A DNA stretch of 64,000 bases from Bursaphelenchus xylophilus (Eukaryota; Nematoda; Chromadorea; Rhabditida; Aphelenchoididae). The DNA is taken from contig CAJFCV020000001.1 of assembly GCA_904066235.2 (NCBI GenBank), forward strand, positions 4,092,001-4,156,000, read 5' to 3'. The position numbers and the translations under genes were made by a program. Numbering within the stretch: the stretch's first letter is position 1; each line of letters starts with the position of its first letter. A model generated the notes under the pieces. That model saw only the letters and a list, made by a program, of their open reading frames with translations, searched no databases and had not been told where the DNA came from. Shown one piece after another: positions 45,001 through 55,547 of this stretch.

Positions 45001-47910
45001 CAATGGTCGACATCCTGGCCGAGATGGACCAGTACGTGGACAACGAGTTCTACCCGCTGTATGTGAGGGTCGGGATGACGTTCATCTTCGCGTTGTTGGC
45101 GGTCATGGGGATTGTGGGCAATATTATGGTGATCACGGTGGTGCTGAAGGTACCGGGAATGGTGAGTGAAAAGTGAAAATTTTAATCACAAGAAAGAGGA
45201 AACGTATTTTCCAATTCAAAATTTTTTATCCTACGTTGATATTTTGGCGAAAAAATTTGAAAAATTTGTTAAATATGGCCTTTCTACAGGAGAATTCGAT
45301 TACTTTACTATAATATTTTTGATTTTAAAAAAGCACAAATTTTTTGTAGTATCATGGATAGGTGTGGGTGCCATTTTAAGAACCCCAACAAACCCCTGAA
45401 GATTTCAACTCGCCCTTTTTGGCGGCCGACAAAATATTAGTCGTTCCAGAAAGTGCATAGACTATTCGTCGAGTGCCTCACCGTGCAAAAGACTCATTTT
45501 TGCGGCGTGAATTTTACTTTCTGCACCGTGGAAGTGCAATATCGCAGCGGCGCAAGCTTTTCTCAACGGAGTCGGCGCGAATTTTGAGCTGACAAAAAGA
45601 AATTGCACAATGCAAAATGTTTCGAAAAGAATCGCAACATGCAGTGTCTGGTGCAAAAAAAGACCGAAAAAAGTCTACGCACTTTCTGAAACGACTAGTA
45701 TCAGTCTGTCGGGAAAATAATGAACGCTCTGTCGCTGCGCCGATGGCGTCGTTGAAGTGAGAAGAAATTTGATTTTGCCGTGAAACAATTTTTTTTCGCA
45801 GCGGAGAGCGATTTTCGATGCGACACGGTGCTCATTATTTTCCCGACAGACTGATATTCTAAGTTCTAGAGAGAATTCTAAATGAGGAGAACCGGGCGAA
45901 AAAGCGTCTAAAAAAAGTTTCTAAAAAATTTAGAAAATTTTTTATGCTTTTCGGCTTCTGACTGGTAAAAACATATTTTTTAGTAGCAATTCTATAGCAA
46001 TAAAAATTAGTCATGATTTTTTTTTAATTTCCTTACAACATCCAACCAAAAAAAATCGGAATTCTCTGGAAAAAACACGGGCTATTAATCTCGAAAATGC
46101 CTTATAAAACCACATTATAGCTATTGTCGTATTTTACCCCCAACCTTCCCAACTTTTCAGATCACCCCCACCAACTGCTACCTCACTTCTCTGGCGGCCT
46201 CCGATTGTTTATTTTTCATCGCTTCATTGCCGCAGGAGCTGAATAATCTTCATGGGACCTCGAAACAGTACATCTTCGGATCGATGGGCTGTTCCCTCCT
46301 CTCCTATCTTCCGTATCTTGCCATCAACACCTCCTCGCTCTCCATTACGGCCTTTACGATCGAGAGATTCATCGGGATCTGTCATCCCTTGAAGGCGCGC
46401 TACATTTGCACCGTCTCGCGGGCCAAGCTGATCATTGCGTTGATCTGGATTTTTGGCATCACCTACAACAGCCCATGGCTCTATTTGGCCACTGTTATGA
46501 CCGACTCGGAAGGAGATTACTGTAGTTTCAAGTTGGAGAGATCAAACTGGACCTACAAGCTGATCTATGTCATCGATTTCTTGAGCTGTTATCTGGTCCC
46601 GATGATTTTATATTTGATGATTTATGCGAAAATCACGTACACGTTGATGAAATGCACTGTGAATTCGAACCAACAGCAACAGAATAGCCATAAAATGCGT
46701 GAGTCTTTGGATTTTATTGGCAAATCTTGAGTGAGAGGTCTAGTTTTATTGGCAAATCTTGAGTGAGAGGTCTAGTACAATATAAATTAATGTCCCAAAA
46801 TCATATTTACTGAGACAGGTTGTACGTAAAAACGGAAAATTTTGTTTTTAAAATATAAATCAGCCTTTCGTAAGAAATAAAACTGATAAAAATTACATGT
46901 TTCAAAAGATGTTGGGTCCCGCAACGAAAACCTCAACTTGAATTTTTCGGGGAATTCATCGCGAAAATCGGTGGTTAAGAGTCCTGAAGGTTATGTTTTT
47001 CCATTTTTGACCTTTTTTACGCTTATAAATAAAAAAATTTTGGGTCCCACCACGAAAACCTCAAGTTGAATTTTTCGGAGAATTCATCGTTAAAATCGAT
47101 GATTAAGAGTTCTCAAGGTTCTATTTTTGCATTTTTGACCTTTTCCTGGCCCAAAATAAAAATTTTTGGGTCCCACCACGAAAACATCATTTTCTCTAAA
47201 ACTCAATTTCCCCTCAAAATCTTCCTTCCTACGACTAATTCAAGTGTTTTCAGCGATCCATCCAGACTCCCTGTCGCAGAACGGCACTGAAAGATCGCAT
47301 TCCATCACGTTCTCACCTCCAGCTTTGAAGACAAAACAAAGCAATTCAATTCAAATGGACAAGAACTCCTCGATGAAATTGACGCTCACCATGAGCAATA
47401 CGACCACAATATCGACAAAACGGCAGACGCCGCGCAGTCGGATGCAGGTTCAAGTCATCAAAATGTTGGCTTTTGTGGTCATCATCTTCGCGGTTTGCTG
47501 GCTGCCCTACCGGGCGATGGTCATGTACAACTCGTTCGTGGATGAGACTCAGATGTTCACCAAAGCATGGTATGTCACTATAACTAACTAGAACATTAAA
47601 ACTAGTATTCTGATTTTCAAAAAATAATTTTTTCCCTTCCAGGTACCTTTTCTTCGCCAAAACCCTCATTTTCTTCAACTGTGCTATCAACCCGATCCTC
47701 TACAATGTCATGTCGGCCCGTTTCCGCAACGCCTTCAAACGGTGTTTCTGTGGCGCCGAGGAGAAGCCCAAAAGTACAGTGAAAAAGTGCACTTCCGTCT
47801 CCAAATACCCGCTCAGATCGGACGATCAGAAGCCGTTTTTGCCCGGCAATTATCATCGCGACTCTATTTATTCGTCAGGAAAACACGAGACTCTTCACGA
47901 AGTTGTATGA
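42009..47910 (+). CDS. Thyrotropin-releasing-hormone-receptor-like GPCR
   Basis: Exons 42009-42211, 44891-45161, 46161-46698, 47254-47569 and 47643-47910, 531 residues, frames continuous. A class A peptide receptor, G-protein coupled at the plasma membrane, closest by eye to metazoan TRH receptors (C. elegans trhr-1 type): TPTNCYLTSLAASD (D2.50 at 173), ICHPLKARYICTVSRAK, CWLPYRAMVMYNSF (419-432) and NPILYN (459). Asn 145 is N1.50; Cys 202 and Cys 279 can form the conserved disulfide; NFT at 103 is a glycosylation site before helix 1. The DRY motif is ERF (226-228). The third loop is long, Ser/Thr-rich. A second in-frame ATG at 44949 (residue 88) gives a more usual N-terminus, so exon 1 is less sure. 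Intron 1 (2.7 kb) hosts several mobile elements. AATAAA at 48282-48287. Confidence 0.92.
42970..43450. repeat. Dispersed direct repeat R, copy 1
   Basis: Shares blocks with 60998-61380 in the same orientation: AGGCTAGAGGAAGGCTTA, TTGGTTTTTGGAGCAAGTTT, CAAAAAACTGAGGTT, and GCCAAGC...CGTCATTTTCATCCAA-type text, ending near TCGACCCGAAAA. It has no inverted termini and may be a SINE-like or solo sequence. It lies in GPCR intron 1. Confidence 0.65.
43822..44043. mobile_element. 222-bp MITE, GCACGGCAACCC ends, copy 1
   Basis: Ends are GCACGGCAACCC and GGGTTGCCGTGC, with inner inverted similarity (GAATTCAAACGAAATGTCAAA and its counterpart). Flanking GAC on both sides is a 3-bp target duplication. 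The copy at 54999-55220 has the same length. Confidence 0.8.
44050..44437. mobile_element. CAGGGGAAGTACC inverted-repeat element
   Basis: Ends CAGGGGAAGTACCCC and GGGGTACTTCCCTTG. The interior contains the block TCGTTGAATATCTCGGCGGC followed by AAACTTTCAGGAATT, which recurs at about 57285 and 62610. It lies directly beside the 222-bp MITE in the same intron. Non-coding. Confidence 0.7.
45478..45660. repeat. Degenerate GCACNGTGC cluster 8 with inverted flanks
   Basis: Several one-mismatch sites (CACCGTGCA, GCACCGTGGA, GCACAATGCA) lie between the inverted flanks TCGTTCCAGAAAGTGCATAG (45439) and CGCACTTTCTGAAACGAC (45678). The unit of about 260 bp sits in GPCR intron 2. It supports the view that such clusters live in foldback units. 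Confidence 0.55.
45711..45854. mobile_element. TCAGTCTGTCGGG MITE, copy 1
   Basis: Ends TCAGTCTGTCGGGAAAATAA and the complement, flanked by TA on both sides; 144 bp. It is in GPCR intron 2. The other copies are at 54333, 54820, 61515 and 63722. Confidence 0.85.
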
Positions 47911-49538
47911 TCAAATTATTTTGGAGTTGAAAGACGTCTGGGTTACTGTATTTTTCGAAATTTAGCTTGTTTTTGATTAAGTATTGTATTTTTTTCATTT
48001 GAGATTGTATTTTTGTCCGGTATTATATTTAATATTACGATTTGGAGAGGTCTGTGACTAGGCAGATTTTCCAAGTAATTTCTCTCCAAATTTACTACGC
48101 TTTAATCGCCAAACCTGTAAATATTCGCCTTGGTTTTCGGTCTACCTTTCCCCCACGGGTCTAATTCATATTCACATAATATTCAAGTCCCACTTTGTCA
48201 ACGCTTACAAATCGAGTTTCGTATCACTATTATAATTTTATCTGCTAATTTCCACATGTACAGGGAGGAGTGTAATGTTCGAATAAACACTTGAAATCAG
48301 AAGCAGTCAAAGCAATCTTCGTCTACAGGGATTATCCTACAGTAAGATGGAGAAAGGTTAACGTTCGGCTGTCTGATCATGTGATCTAATCCACCCACTA
48401 TAAGTTTATTACGGGAATGTGCGGAATTCAAGGATTATCCCGTGTTTATGCAGGCGCTGGAGAAGGGATGGCAGAGGGGATTGGAATCAGAATGAAAGCG
48501 GGGCTCGGCTTCTCATATGATGGGTCCAATTTTAGATACGTTGGGGTGAGTAATCGGGATATAGGGATCAAATTTGGACGATAAATAAAATTCTGATCTA
48601 TTTACGTCACTTACATTTCCAATTTCAAACCATTTCAAAAAGTCTGATCGTATTTTACTATACAATTTATTGTCGACTAACGGAAGGAGTTGAGAGAAAG
48701 AGAACTATAAAAACAGACTATAATAAGATTAATAATGTTACAGTGATACAAAAACTGGGGGAGGGGGGATAGACTACTCAGACGCGTTTCGTGAAGAGGG
48801 AGATACAAAAAAAACCATTGGTTACAATAAACAAGGGCTTCAAGAACACGGCAAGGCTTGTCTGCGGGATGGGCAAACCTTACAAAAATTGTTACAGCAC
48901 TCAAATCAAAGTAAAACGAAAAAATCGCAAGATTTCCAGAAATTCCAAGCTTCCTAAGCAAAAATTACAGTATATACAGTAGTAAAAACTTAGGATAGCT
49001 TGAAATTTCATAAAAACCTAGAATTAATCCGTATTTTACAATAATTCTCCTACTGTATCAAATTTCGTGTTCAGGGGAGGGTAAAAACAGCATACAAAAA
49101 AGAGAATGGTGAGAGTATTGAGTGAAGAAGATAGGAGAAATAGGGCCCAGGTCAGACTATAAGGTACGTCCATGGTCAGGCTGCCGCAGTTTCCAACCGA
49201 CATTCTCGAGAACCACCGTCTACTGAAAATTCGACAGTAATCCTATAGAATGTCGGAAGGCCACTGCTTCAGCCTTTTGGCGACCATCGACGCACCCTTT
49301 CAAAGATTTCCCATATTCCACAAGGTATCACAAGCACCTTAAGAGTATACAATACTCGTCTTTTACATTGCGTTACCTTCAAAAATACGGAGTTCTCCAA
49401 AGTCTTTAGTACGAGACATCCGAAACAATATTAATACAATTTCTGCTTATAATATAGGATATTACATCGCAGAGAAAACTGTATTTTCATGGAACGGGAC
49501 ATCGCCGTACACCCCATATTCTTCATTGCCACATTGAT
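47911..49538. other. 3' regions of the GPCR and antizyme genes
   Basis: 47911-48287 is the likely GPCR 3' UTR. A 55-codon Gly-rich ORF at about 48417-48582 ends a possible exon with GTGAGT, but has no partner. The 49150-49330 stretch is GC-richer and may be antizyme 3' UTR. 10-mers lie at 48647 and 49030. Confidence 0.45.
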
Positions 49539-50331
49539 TTAGATGTGGTAGACCATACAGAACAACTTCGACTTGTCCAAACACGATGGGAAGTGTTCGG
49601 GGGCAAGCACATTGAAGCCGATGCAACGTAGGGCCCTGGGGATTCCCTGCTTGGCGTCCAGACCGTCGCGGTTGAAGCAGGCGAGCACCTTGTTGAACCC
49701 GAGCTCATCTTCACAATACTCGAGGAGGTTCACAAAGTGCTCGCGGCTCAGCTTTGACGACAGTTGGTTGTGGGGCAGGAACAGGGCGAGGGTCTTCTTC
49801 TCCGGAATGTGGGCACACCATTCTTCGCTGACTTCTGAAAAAAATTATATTACTTTAGGGAAACAAATCTCTAGAAGGCCGTATTTTAGACGAGAAAATT
49901 CTTTAAACTATAGGAGATCTTATCCTTTCCCATAAATAACGACAAAGACCACATTCAAAAACAAAATTCCACCTAAAATACGACACAAGAACGAGCAAGA
50001 ACTTACGTTTTACGAGACCGGAAAGCGCGTCTGAGTCTATACTTGCGTCTGGATCACTTGGAGGGGCGTCAAAAACAACACGGGGCGCCTGTACCGCCCC
50101 GACTGCAGCTGAAATAAAATTATATTATACTTGGCCCATCAAGTAAAATCAGCTCGAAACTAAAGTCAATAAACGAAAAATAAGTCTTCATTTGCCGTAG
50201 AGGCCTTTAACATTATTCCGAGTTATTTCCCGATTATATTATTTTCTACAGTAACCTAAACTCAAGTACAGTAACCCAAAGTCCACTTACAAATTAGACG
50301 AATTAGAGACGTTATTGGAAATCATGGCCAT
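49539..50331 (-). CDS. Ornithine decarboxylase antizyme (+1 frameshift gene)
   Basis: Exons 50291-50331, 50007-50108 and 49539-49834. Antizyme binds ornithine decarboxylase monomers, sends them to the proteasome without ubiquitin, and limits polyamine uptake; polyamines induce its frameshift. ORF1 from ATG 50331 reads 26 codons to TTT TGA (50074-50069). Skipping one base enters ORF2, DAPPSDPDAS onward, for 119 more residues, 145 in all (vertebrate antizyme-1 is about 228). The ORF2 core matches the family: EEWCAHIPEKKTLALFLP, then FVNLLEYCEDELGFNKVLAC, RCIGFNVLAPEH and a C-terminal FCMVYHI. ORF1 is very short and an upstream in-frame extension is open, so an extra 5' exon is possible; an acceptor TTTATTTCAG precedes the ATG exon and would suit trans-splicing. 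Confidence 0.92.
50069..50074 (-). promoter_or_regulatory. Programmed +1 frameshift site TTT-TGA
   Basis: On the minus strand the ORF1 stop codon TGA follows TTT, and the next base lets GAC GCC CCT continue ORF2. TTT-TGA is one of the known antizyme shift sites, and the DAP start of ORF2 is typical of antizymes. The site lies 35 bases into the second coding exon. Confidence 0.9.
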
Positions 50332-52210
50332 TTTTTCTCTTGAGCGCTGAAACGAGTCGAGCAAGTGAGCTAGTCTGAAATAAATTCGAAATTATATTAC
50401 ACATGAAGTGAATTATAAAAATCTCCGCCGCGACAAAATACACGTTCGAATCGATAATCATAGGACAAGCGGGGTCTCAGACGCCGTCTCCTTCGCCCTC
50501 TTTATTGGGAATACTTCTTCCCTTCTCGAGGGACAGCCCCAGTTGATAAGAGCTTATCAATGTGATGAAATCGGGGCAAAAATAAGATTGTGCTACGCCT
50601 GTTTGCGAAACAAACGGACTTTTTCGGAGAGTGGTAGTCACATGGAAGAGTCCGGAAGCTTACAGATCCTTCGTCCCAAATCTACATAAATTATCGGGTA
50701 TTTTGTGAGGGAGAGTTCGAAGGGTTGTGGAAAACAAGGTAAAAATAGATGGCAGACCGTCTGAACCTCCATTTACGAAGGGCAAAGTGCCTTAGTTAGC
50801 AAGAGCAGACCTCAATTTGCCTTAGGACAAAGACACGCACATTGCAGACAACTATTTCCTCAGGAAATCGAGGATTTCCTTCGAAAACATCTAGAGTAAA
50901 GTAATTTATGCGAAAAATTTATCGGAACGGAAAAAACTGGAGCGTTCCAGTAGGCTTGCACTCCGTCATGAAATACCACATAAGATAATCCATCAAACCC
51001 GCGCGGAAAAAATATTTCTTGCACGAATCGAGGACATCTTACACTAAGCAATTACACCAGAAAAACTGATGGAAATCGATGCAGACATCAGTGTAACACC
51101 TTGAGAAGACTTTATCAACAGTGAAGAAGATATTCACAACAGAAAAATTGTATAAAACGCCGAGTCCAGAGCTAATCTTAAATCTGATGTCTAGTGTAAT
51201 ATAAATTTCGAAATTTTTTGTAAAATTTCTTAAGAAGTTATTATCTATTAGGAAGTAGAGATTCTGAGGGAATCTTGAAGTCTGATATTAGTCAATAAAA
51301 GGATTTATGGAGGTCTTATCCATTTATTTTTGTCTACTACAACATAGCCCTAAATACCAGAGGAATTGGAAGTAAATGGAGCCGAAAACATTATAAAAAG
51401 CAGTAATAGGCCATAAAACTGCTGAGCGACCAACTGGAACCCCGTTACTCATTAAAAAATCGGCCTTTCTATCACGATTCATATCAGATATCTAGTGCAA
51501 TATAAAATTTCGCAATTCCCCTAAAAAATGATAATCCGAACGGCCGAAATGGAGCAAGTACAGTGTAAAAAGAAAGATCACGTCAACTGATACGATAAAT
51601 AACCCTTGAATTCGAACCTTCTCCCTATTTAAACCAAAAAACTCTGGTCCGATATTTCGCAAATCCCGCAAACCGCACGAACAACCTCAACTTGGTCTGA
51701 ATACGTCAGAAACGAACAACTTTCGACATAGCTTTCCGTATCAAAGTGCGTGGAAGGTGGGTTCGGGCCGGAACGGCCCGAGATTATCTTCTCCATGGGC
51801 GCACAAAACAGCTCTGCTCTGCGGCTGCTCGGCGCGTGATGAACGGCACCGGAATGAAGAGTCCGGTCCCCACCGCGACGCAAAGCTCGGCCCCCAAAGC
51901 TCCATAATCTTATCTGCACCCTCCCCGAGAGTCGGTTCGTCCGGCGCTCTCTTCGTTTCGCGCGCTCTCTCGCGGCTCTTGGCCATAGGCCCCCGCGAGG
52001 AGGGGAGAACAGAAAAAGCGAATCGATATGTGACGCAAACCCGACTGCTTTCGAGATAACAACGCCGTCGGGGAAACGACGAAAACGTCGGAAAGGAAAA
52101 AGGCGACATCTTGCGGCGGAATGCCAAGAAATTTGGAGTGCACTGCGAAATTGGCGGGACTCCGGGGAATTTGAATTTTTGAGATAGGAAAAAGAGCATG
52201 AAACAACTTG
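50332..52210. other. Upstream region of the antizyme gene, GC-rich block
   Basis: 51740-52110 is much GC-richer than its surroundings and open on both strands for about 100-150 codons, but none of these frames looks like a known protein. It may be a promoter and first non-coding exon of the antizyme gene. TCTAGTGTAATATAAATTTC-type motifs occur near 51190 and 51490. Confidence 0.45.
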
Positions 52211-53677
52211 AAAATGTTTGGAAAGAGGGTGATGGGATACTGTGGAGCGATAAGAAACGAAATTACTTCCGAAAGGGAAGCAGACAGATGGTAAACACCT
52301 TCACATATTACACATGAGACATTAATCTAGCGAAAAGCGATTAGAAATGCCTACGTCCTAACCCGATTCATTAAACTAGAGTAGTTGATGGTCCAGAGAA
52401 GTGTTTACTATTAATTTTGGCCGGCTAATTAATCTCCTTCCCAGAAAAAATTTAAATTATATTCACCCAGTATAGCCTTTGCGTGGTTTATGGTAATTCG
52501 AGTACAAAGAAGTTGTAAATAACTCGGAAATGAAGCAATAATATCCAGGGAGGTATATAACCTCATTTCAACGTCAGTTCACTTTAAATAATCTATTAAA
52601 ACATAAGGTTTTTTTGAAAAAATTCAATTTTTCATGATTTTAAAGCAAAAATCGAAGCAAACCGAGTAACCGAGGCCATTCTGATCCGATTAACCACTTG
52701 ATACGTTTTTTGTAGACCTCCCTCTATCAATAAACCATTTTTGTGCTGCTTTACGCAGATGAATTTGCATAACAACGGGGAAAACTTTTTTTTATTTCGA
52801 CGATTTTGGAGCCACGTAACGGATCCACAGAATCAATGAATCAAAAAAGTAGTCAAATTCGATTTTTTATTATATTAAACTACAAGTCAAATGCTGCTTT
52901 TATCATCAGTTTTGATTGCATTACTTTCCGGGGAAGCCTCGAATGTTAATCTTTATTTTAATCTCTTTGCAAATCGCTGAATATTCAAAAATCGACCATT
53001 TTCGGAATTCCCCAAGCGGAAACTCTCCGCAATGATAAGGGAATGTCAATTCGAAGCTAATGGGGAGTATAATTAAGACAAAAATTTGGGAGATAAGACG
53101 AGTTTCCCAATGAGAAACGAAGGGTTTTTGGGGGAGAAGACAGGTCAGCTGATGGCTTGGCTTTGTTTGATGACAAAAACAAAGGAAGTGGAAGGAATGG
53201 CTGCAGGAGAGAGGGGACAGAACTGATTCCACCGTATCCTTTTGGACAAACGAACTCGAGGCGGCGAGTTTCAAGTTGGGACGAAAAGTTTAAAAGGTTT
53301 TGCAAAAAATACAGTAAGAAAGAGGGAAAAGAGAGATAATGGATATGGATATAGAGGAAACAAAAAAATCATGACTTATTTTGGATACTGTTTATCTTGA
53401 TGATCAAAAATTTTACCTGAAAAAATCAAAAAAAGTTTGTCACACTTCAAAAAAAAATCAAGCAAAAGCTCGAATTTTTTTAAAATGTTGTTAAGATACG
53501 CTCCAAGAAACTATCTGTTAGTAGAATCGAGTTCAAAGGACATTTGGGTCAAACACGAATATCAAGAATATTAAATTTTTTGTAAAAAAAAGAAGGTAAA
53601 ATATAGACCTTGTTTCACCAAAAATTGAAAACAATATCACTGCGCAAGACTTCCAAAAAATAAAATCTAATCCGCTT
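52211..53677. other. Intergenic DNA, no gene seen
   Basis: Unremarkable AT-rich sequence. Open frames around 52921-53340 exist on both strands but lack start or splice support. Confidence 0.4.
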
Positions 53678-53698
53678 GCCCAAGACAGGAATCGAACC
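53678..53698 (-). pseudogene. tRNA-His 3' fragment
   Basis: The acceptor and T-arm part of tRNA-His (complement of GCCCAAGACAGGAATCGAAC) is present, and the rest is replaced by a segment with GATTTCAAAGAGAAAAACAG that recurs at 59552. It lies 125 bases from an intact copy. Confidence 0.8.
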
Positions 53699-53702
53699 GG
53701 GC

Positions 53703-53775
53703 GATTTCAAAGAGAAAAACAGTGTAAAATACGGTGATAAAATGAAAAAAGCAGTGTAAAATACGATAACTGTAG
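53703..53775. repeat. Direct repeat flanking tRNA-His genes
   Basis: GATTTCAAAGAGAAAAACAG followed by two GTAAAATACG 10-mers about 31 bases apart. The same arrangement is found at 59552-59615, again just before a minus-strand tRNA-His gene. The block is therefore linked to this tRNA family. Confidence 0.8.
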
Positions 53776-53822
53776 AAACGGTGTTGTTATACGTCTCAAA
53801 AAAAGAAAAGAAAAAAGCGCTT

Positions 53823-53894
53823 TGCCCAAGACAGGAATCGAACCTGTGTCGCCACGGCCACAACGTGGAGTACTAACCACTATACTACTTGGGC
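53823..53894 (-). tRNA. tRNA-His (GTG)
   Basis: Intact 72-nt gene, same sequence as the other copies. A T6 run follows on the transcribed strand. It forms a divergent pair with 54059-54130. Confidence 0.95.
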
Positions 53895-54058
53895 CGATGA
53901 CTCTGTTTCTTCACTTTGATGACTTTTCAACGTCTCTCTTTGAATCCAGAACACCTCAGGAATTTAATTATAAAATCATTGCGAGAAATTAATGAGGTAT
54001 TCGTATTCATAAAGAAGAGTAGTTTAATAGTCATCAAAGTGAAGAAACAGAGTCATCG

Positions 54059-54130
54059 GCCCAAGTAGTATAGTGGTTAGTACTCCACGTTGTGGCCGTG
54101 GCGACACAGGTTCGATTCCTGTCTTGGGCA
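54059..54130 (+). tRNA. tRNA-His (GTG)
   Basis: Intact 72-nt gene with a T6 terminator 12 bases downstream. The 164-bp spacer to its divergent partner is an inverted repeat like those of the other pairs. Downstream sequence to about 54275 resembles the outer arm at 37040-37134 (TTATAACTTTACTGAAT). Confidence 0.95.
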
Positions 54131-54332
54131 AACTTCAACGTTTTTTGAGACTTTCACTTTTTGAAAAGAATACAATGATGGTCGTATTTTACAATTTTTA
54201 AGTCCCTAAAAACTCGTAAATTTTGAAAATCATTCAATTTTAAAATGTTATAACTTTACTGAATACAAGATGCAAGGTTATACAAAGCATTTTTTATTCA
54301 GTTTATTAAATTTCCAGCGGAGAAACACTATA

Positions 54333-54496
54333 TCAGTCTGTCCGGAAAACAATGTGGATTTTTCCCCGGCTCTAAATCGCCCAGCATTATTTTGCGACGG
54401 CTAGCCGCAACTGGGAATTTATTATTTGGTGCGCGACTTCTGTGAGTCGATAAATTTTGCTGCGAAAAAATCCACATTATTTCCCCGACGGGCTGA
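54333..54496. mobile_element. TCAGTCTGTCGGG MITE, copy 2
   Basis: Ends TCAGTCTGTCCGGAAAACAA and a diverged complement, flanked by TA; 164 bp. Interior differs from the other copies, so this is an older or separate subfamily. Confidence 0.8.
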
Positions 54497-54819
54497 TATT
54501 TTGGCTTCAAAGTACGACGATTAAATCTGCTCTGTCAAACTTTTTTATCTCATATCAACAACCCGTGCTCGAGATAAAGTCTGCACTTTCACGTAAGCCG
54601 AAACTCGAGCCGACTCTTTGATAAGTTGAATAAACACGGCCAAGTCTGAGGCCAGAGGTCGAGGGAGGAGGAAAACAAAAATATTGAAAATCGAAAAGAA
54701 ATTGTTTGAACTGTTGCTGGGGGACAAGAAGCATTGAAAAAAAACAGTTGAAAGGCACAAAACAGAAGGGCAAAAAAGTCAATGTTTCTTCTGGGAATGG
54801 TAAAATACGCCTTCCAGTA

Positions 54820-54974
54820 TCAATCTGTCGGGAAAATAATGGCGGATTGTCGCGCCTCGGAATCGCCCATCATCGCTTTGCGACTTCAAGCCGCGGCTGG
54901 GAATTTGGTGCGCGATAGCGGCGAGGCGAGACATTTTGATGCGACGATCCGCCGTTATTTTCCCGACAGACTGA
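54820..54974. mobile_element. TCAGTCTGTCGGG MITE, copy 3
   Basis: Ends TCAATCTGTCGGGAAAATAA and GACAGACTGA, flanked by TA; 155 bp. The interior CGGATTGTCGCGCC resembles the complement of the other end, extending the palindrome. Confidence 0.8.
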
Positions 54975-54998
54975 TATAACAGTTATATCAAAGACGGT

Positions 54999-55220
54999 GC
55001 ACGGCAACCCGAAGTGTTTCCTGGCTCCTTTCGACACTTCGCCGATTTTGTATTGGTTGAAATCAAACAAAATGTCACAAAAGAATTTTTCGTGGGGTTT
55101 TCCGACCGAAAAATATTTTTCTCGGAATTATTTTATTTCTTTTGTCAATTTTGATACTTCGTTTGGACGCAACTCAAAAGTGGGCGGGAAACATGTTTCT
55201 TCTATTTCGGGTTGCCGTGC
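54999..55220. mobile_element. 222-bp MITE, GCACGGCAACCC ends, copy 2
   Basis: Same ends and same length as 43822-44043, flanked by GGT on both sides (3-bp target duplication). The interior shares GGTTTTCCGACCGAAAAATA. Confidence 0.8.
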
Positions 55221-55252
55221 GGTGGGAAGTTGAGTGGTCAGAGCTTTTTATA

Positions 55253-55547
55253 CAGGGTGTTTCAAGAAATATGACAGAAACTTTTTGCGAATATCTTTGA
55301 GCTCTTGGGAGTTTTCACGCAAATTCTTCTTGTAATACGATTGTAATATGTAATACGATGTGATTTTAAAAAAAACCTCAAATGTCTCCGCCGAGAACTG
55401 GCCTCTCCGCCGACGAAAAAAAATTTTTTTGATGATTACAGAACCGCCCAATTTCAAGTTTTAGAAACAAGACGAATTTCCGCGATAACTCCCAAGAGCT
55501 CAAAGATATTCGCAAAAAGTTTCTGTCATATTTCTTGAAACACCCTA
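55253..55547. mobile_element. Tc1/mariner-type MITE, CAGGGTGTTTCA ends
   Basis: Inverted repeats of about 110 bp begin CAGGGTGTTTCAAGAAATAT and are flanked by TA; 295 bp. It starts 32 bases after the 222-bp MITE. Non-coding. Confidence 0.85.

Noticed and set aside
48417..48582. Gly-rich 55-codon ORF with internal GTGAGT
   Set aside because: It lies just past the GPCR poly(A) signal, with no second exon or homologue recognised.
51629..52206. Open frames of about 100-150 codons on both strands upstream of the antizyme gene
   Set aside because: The block is GC-rich, which lengthens chance ORFs, and none of the frames joins the antizyme frame by a clear intron.
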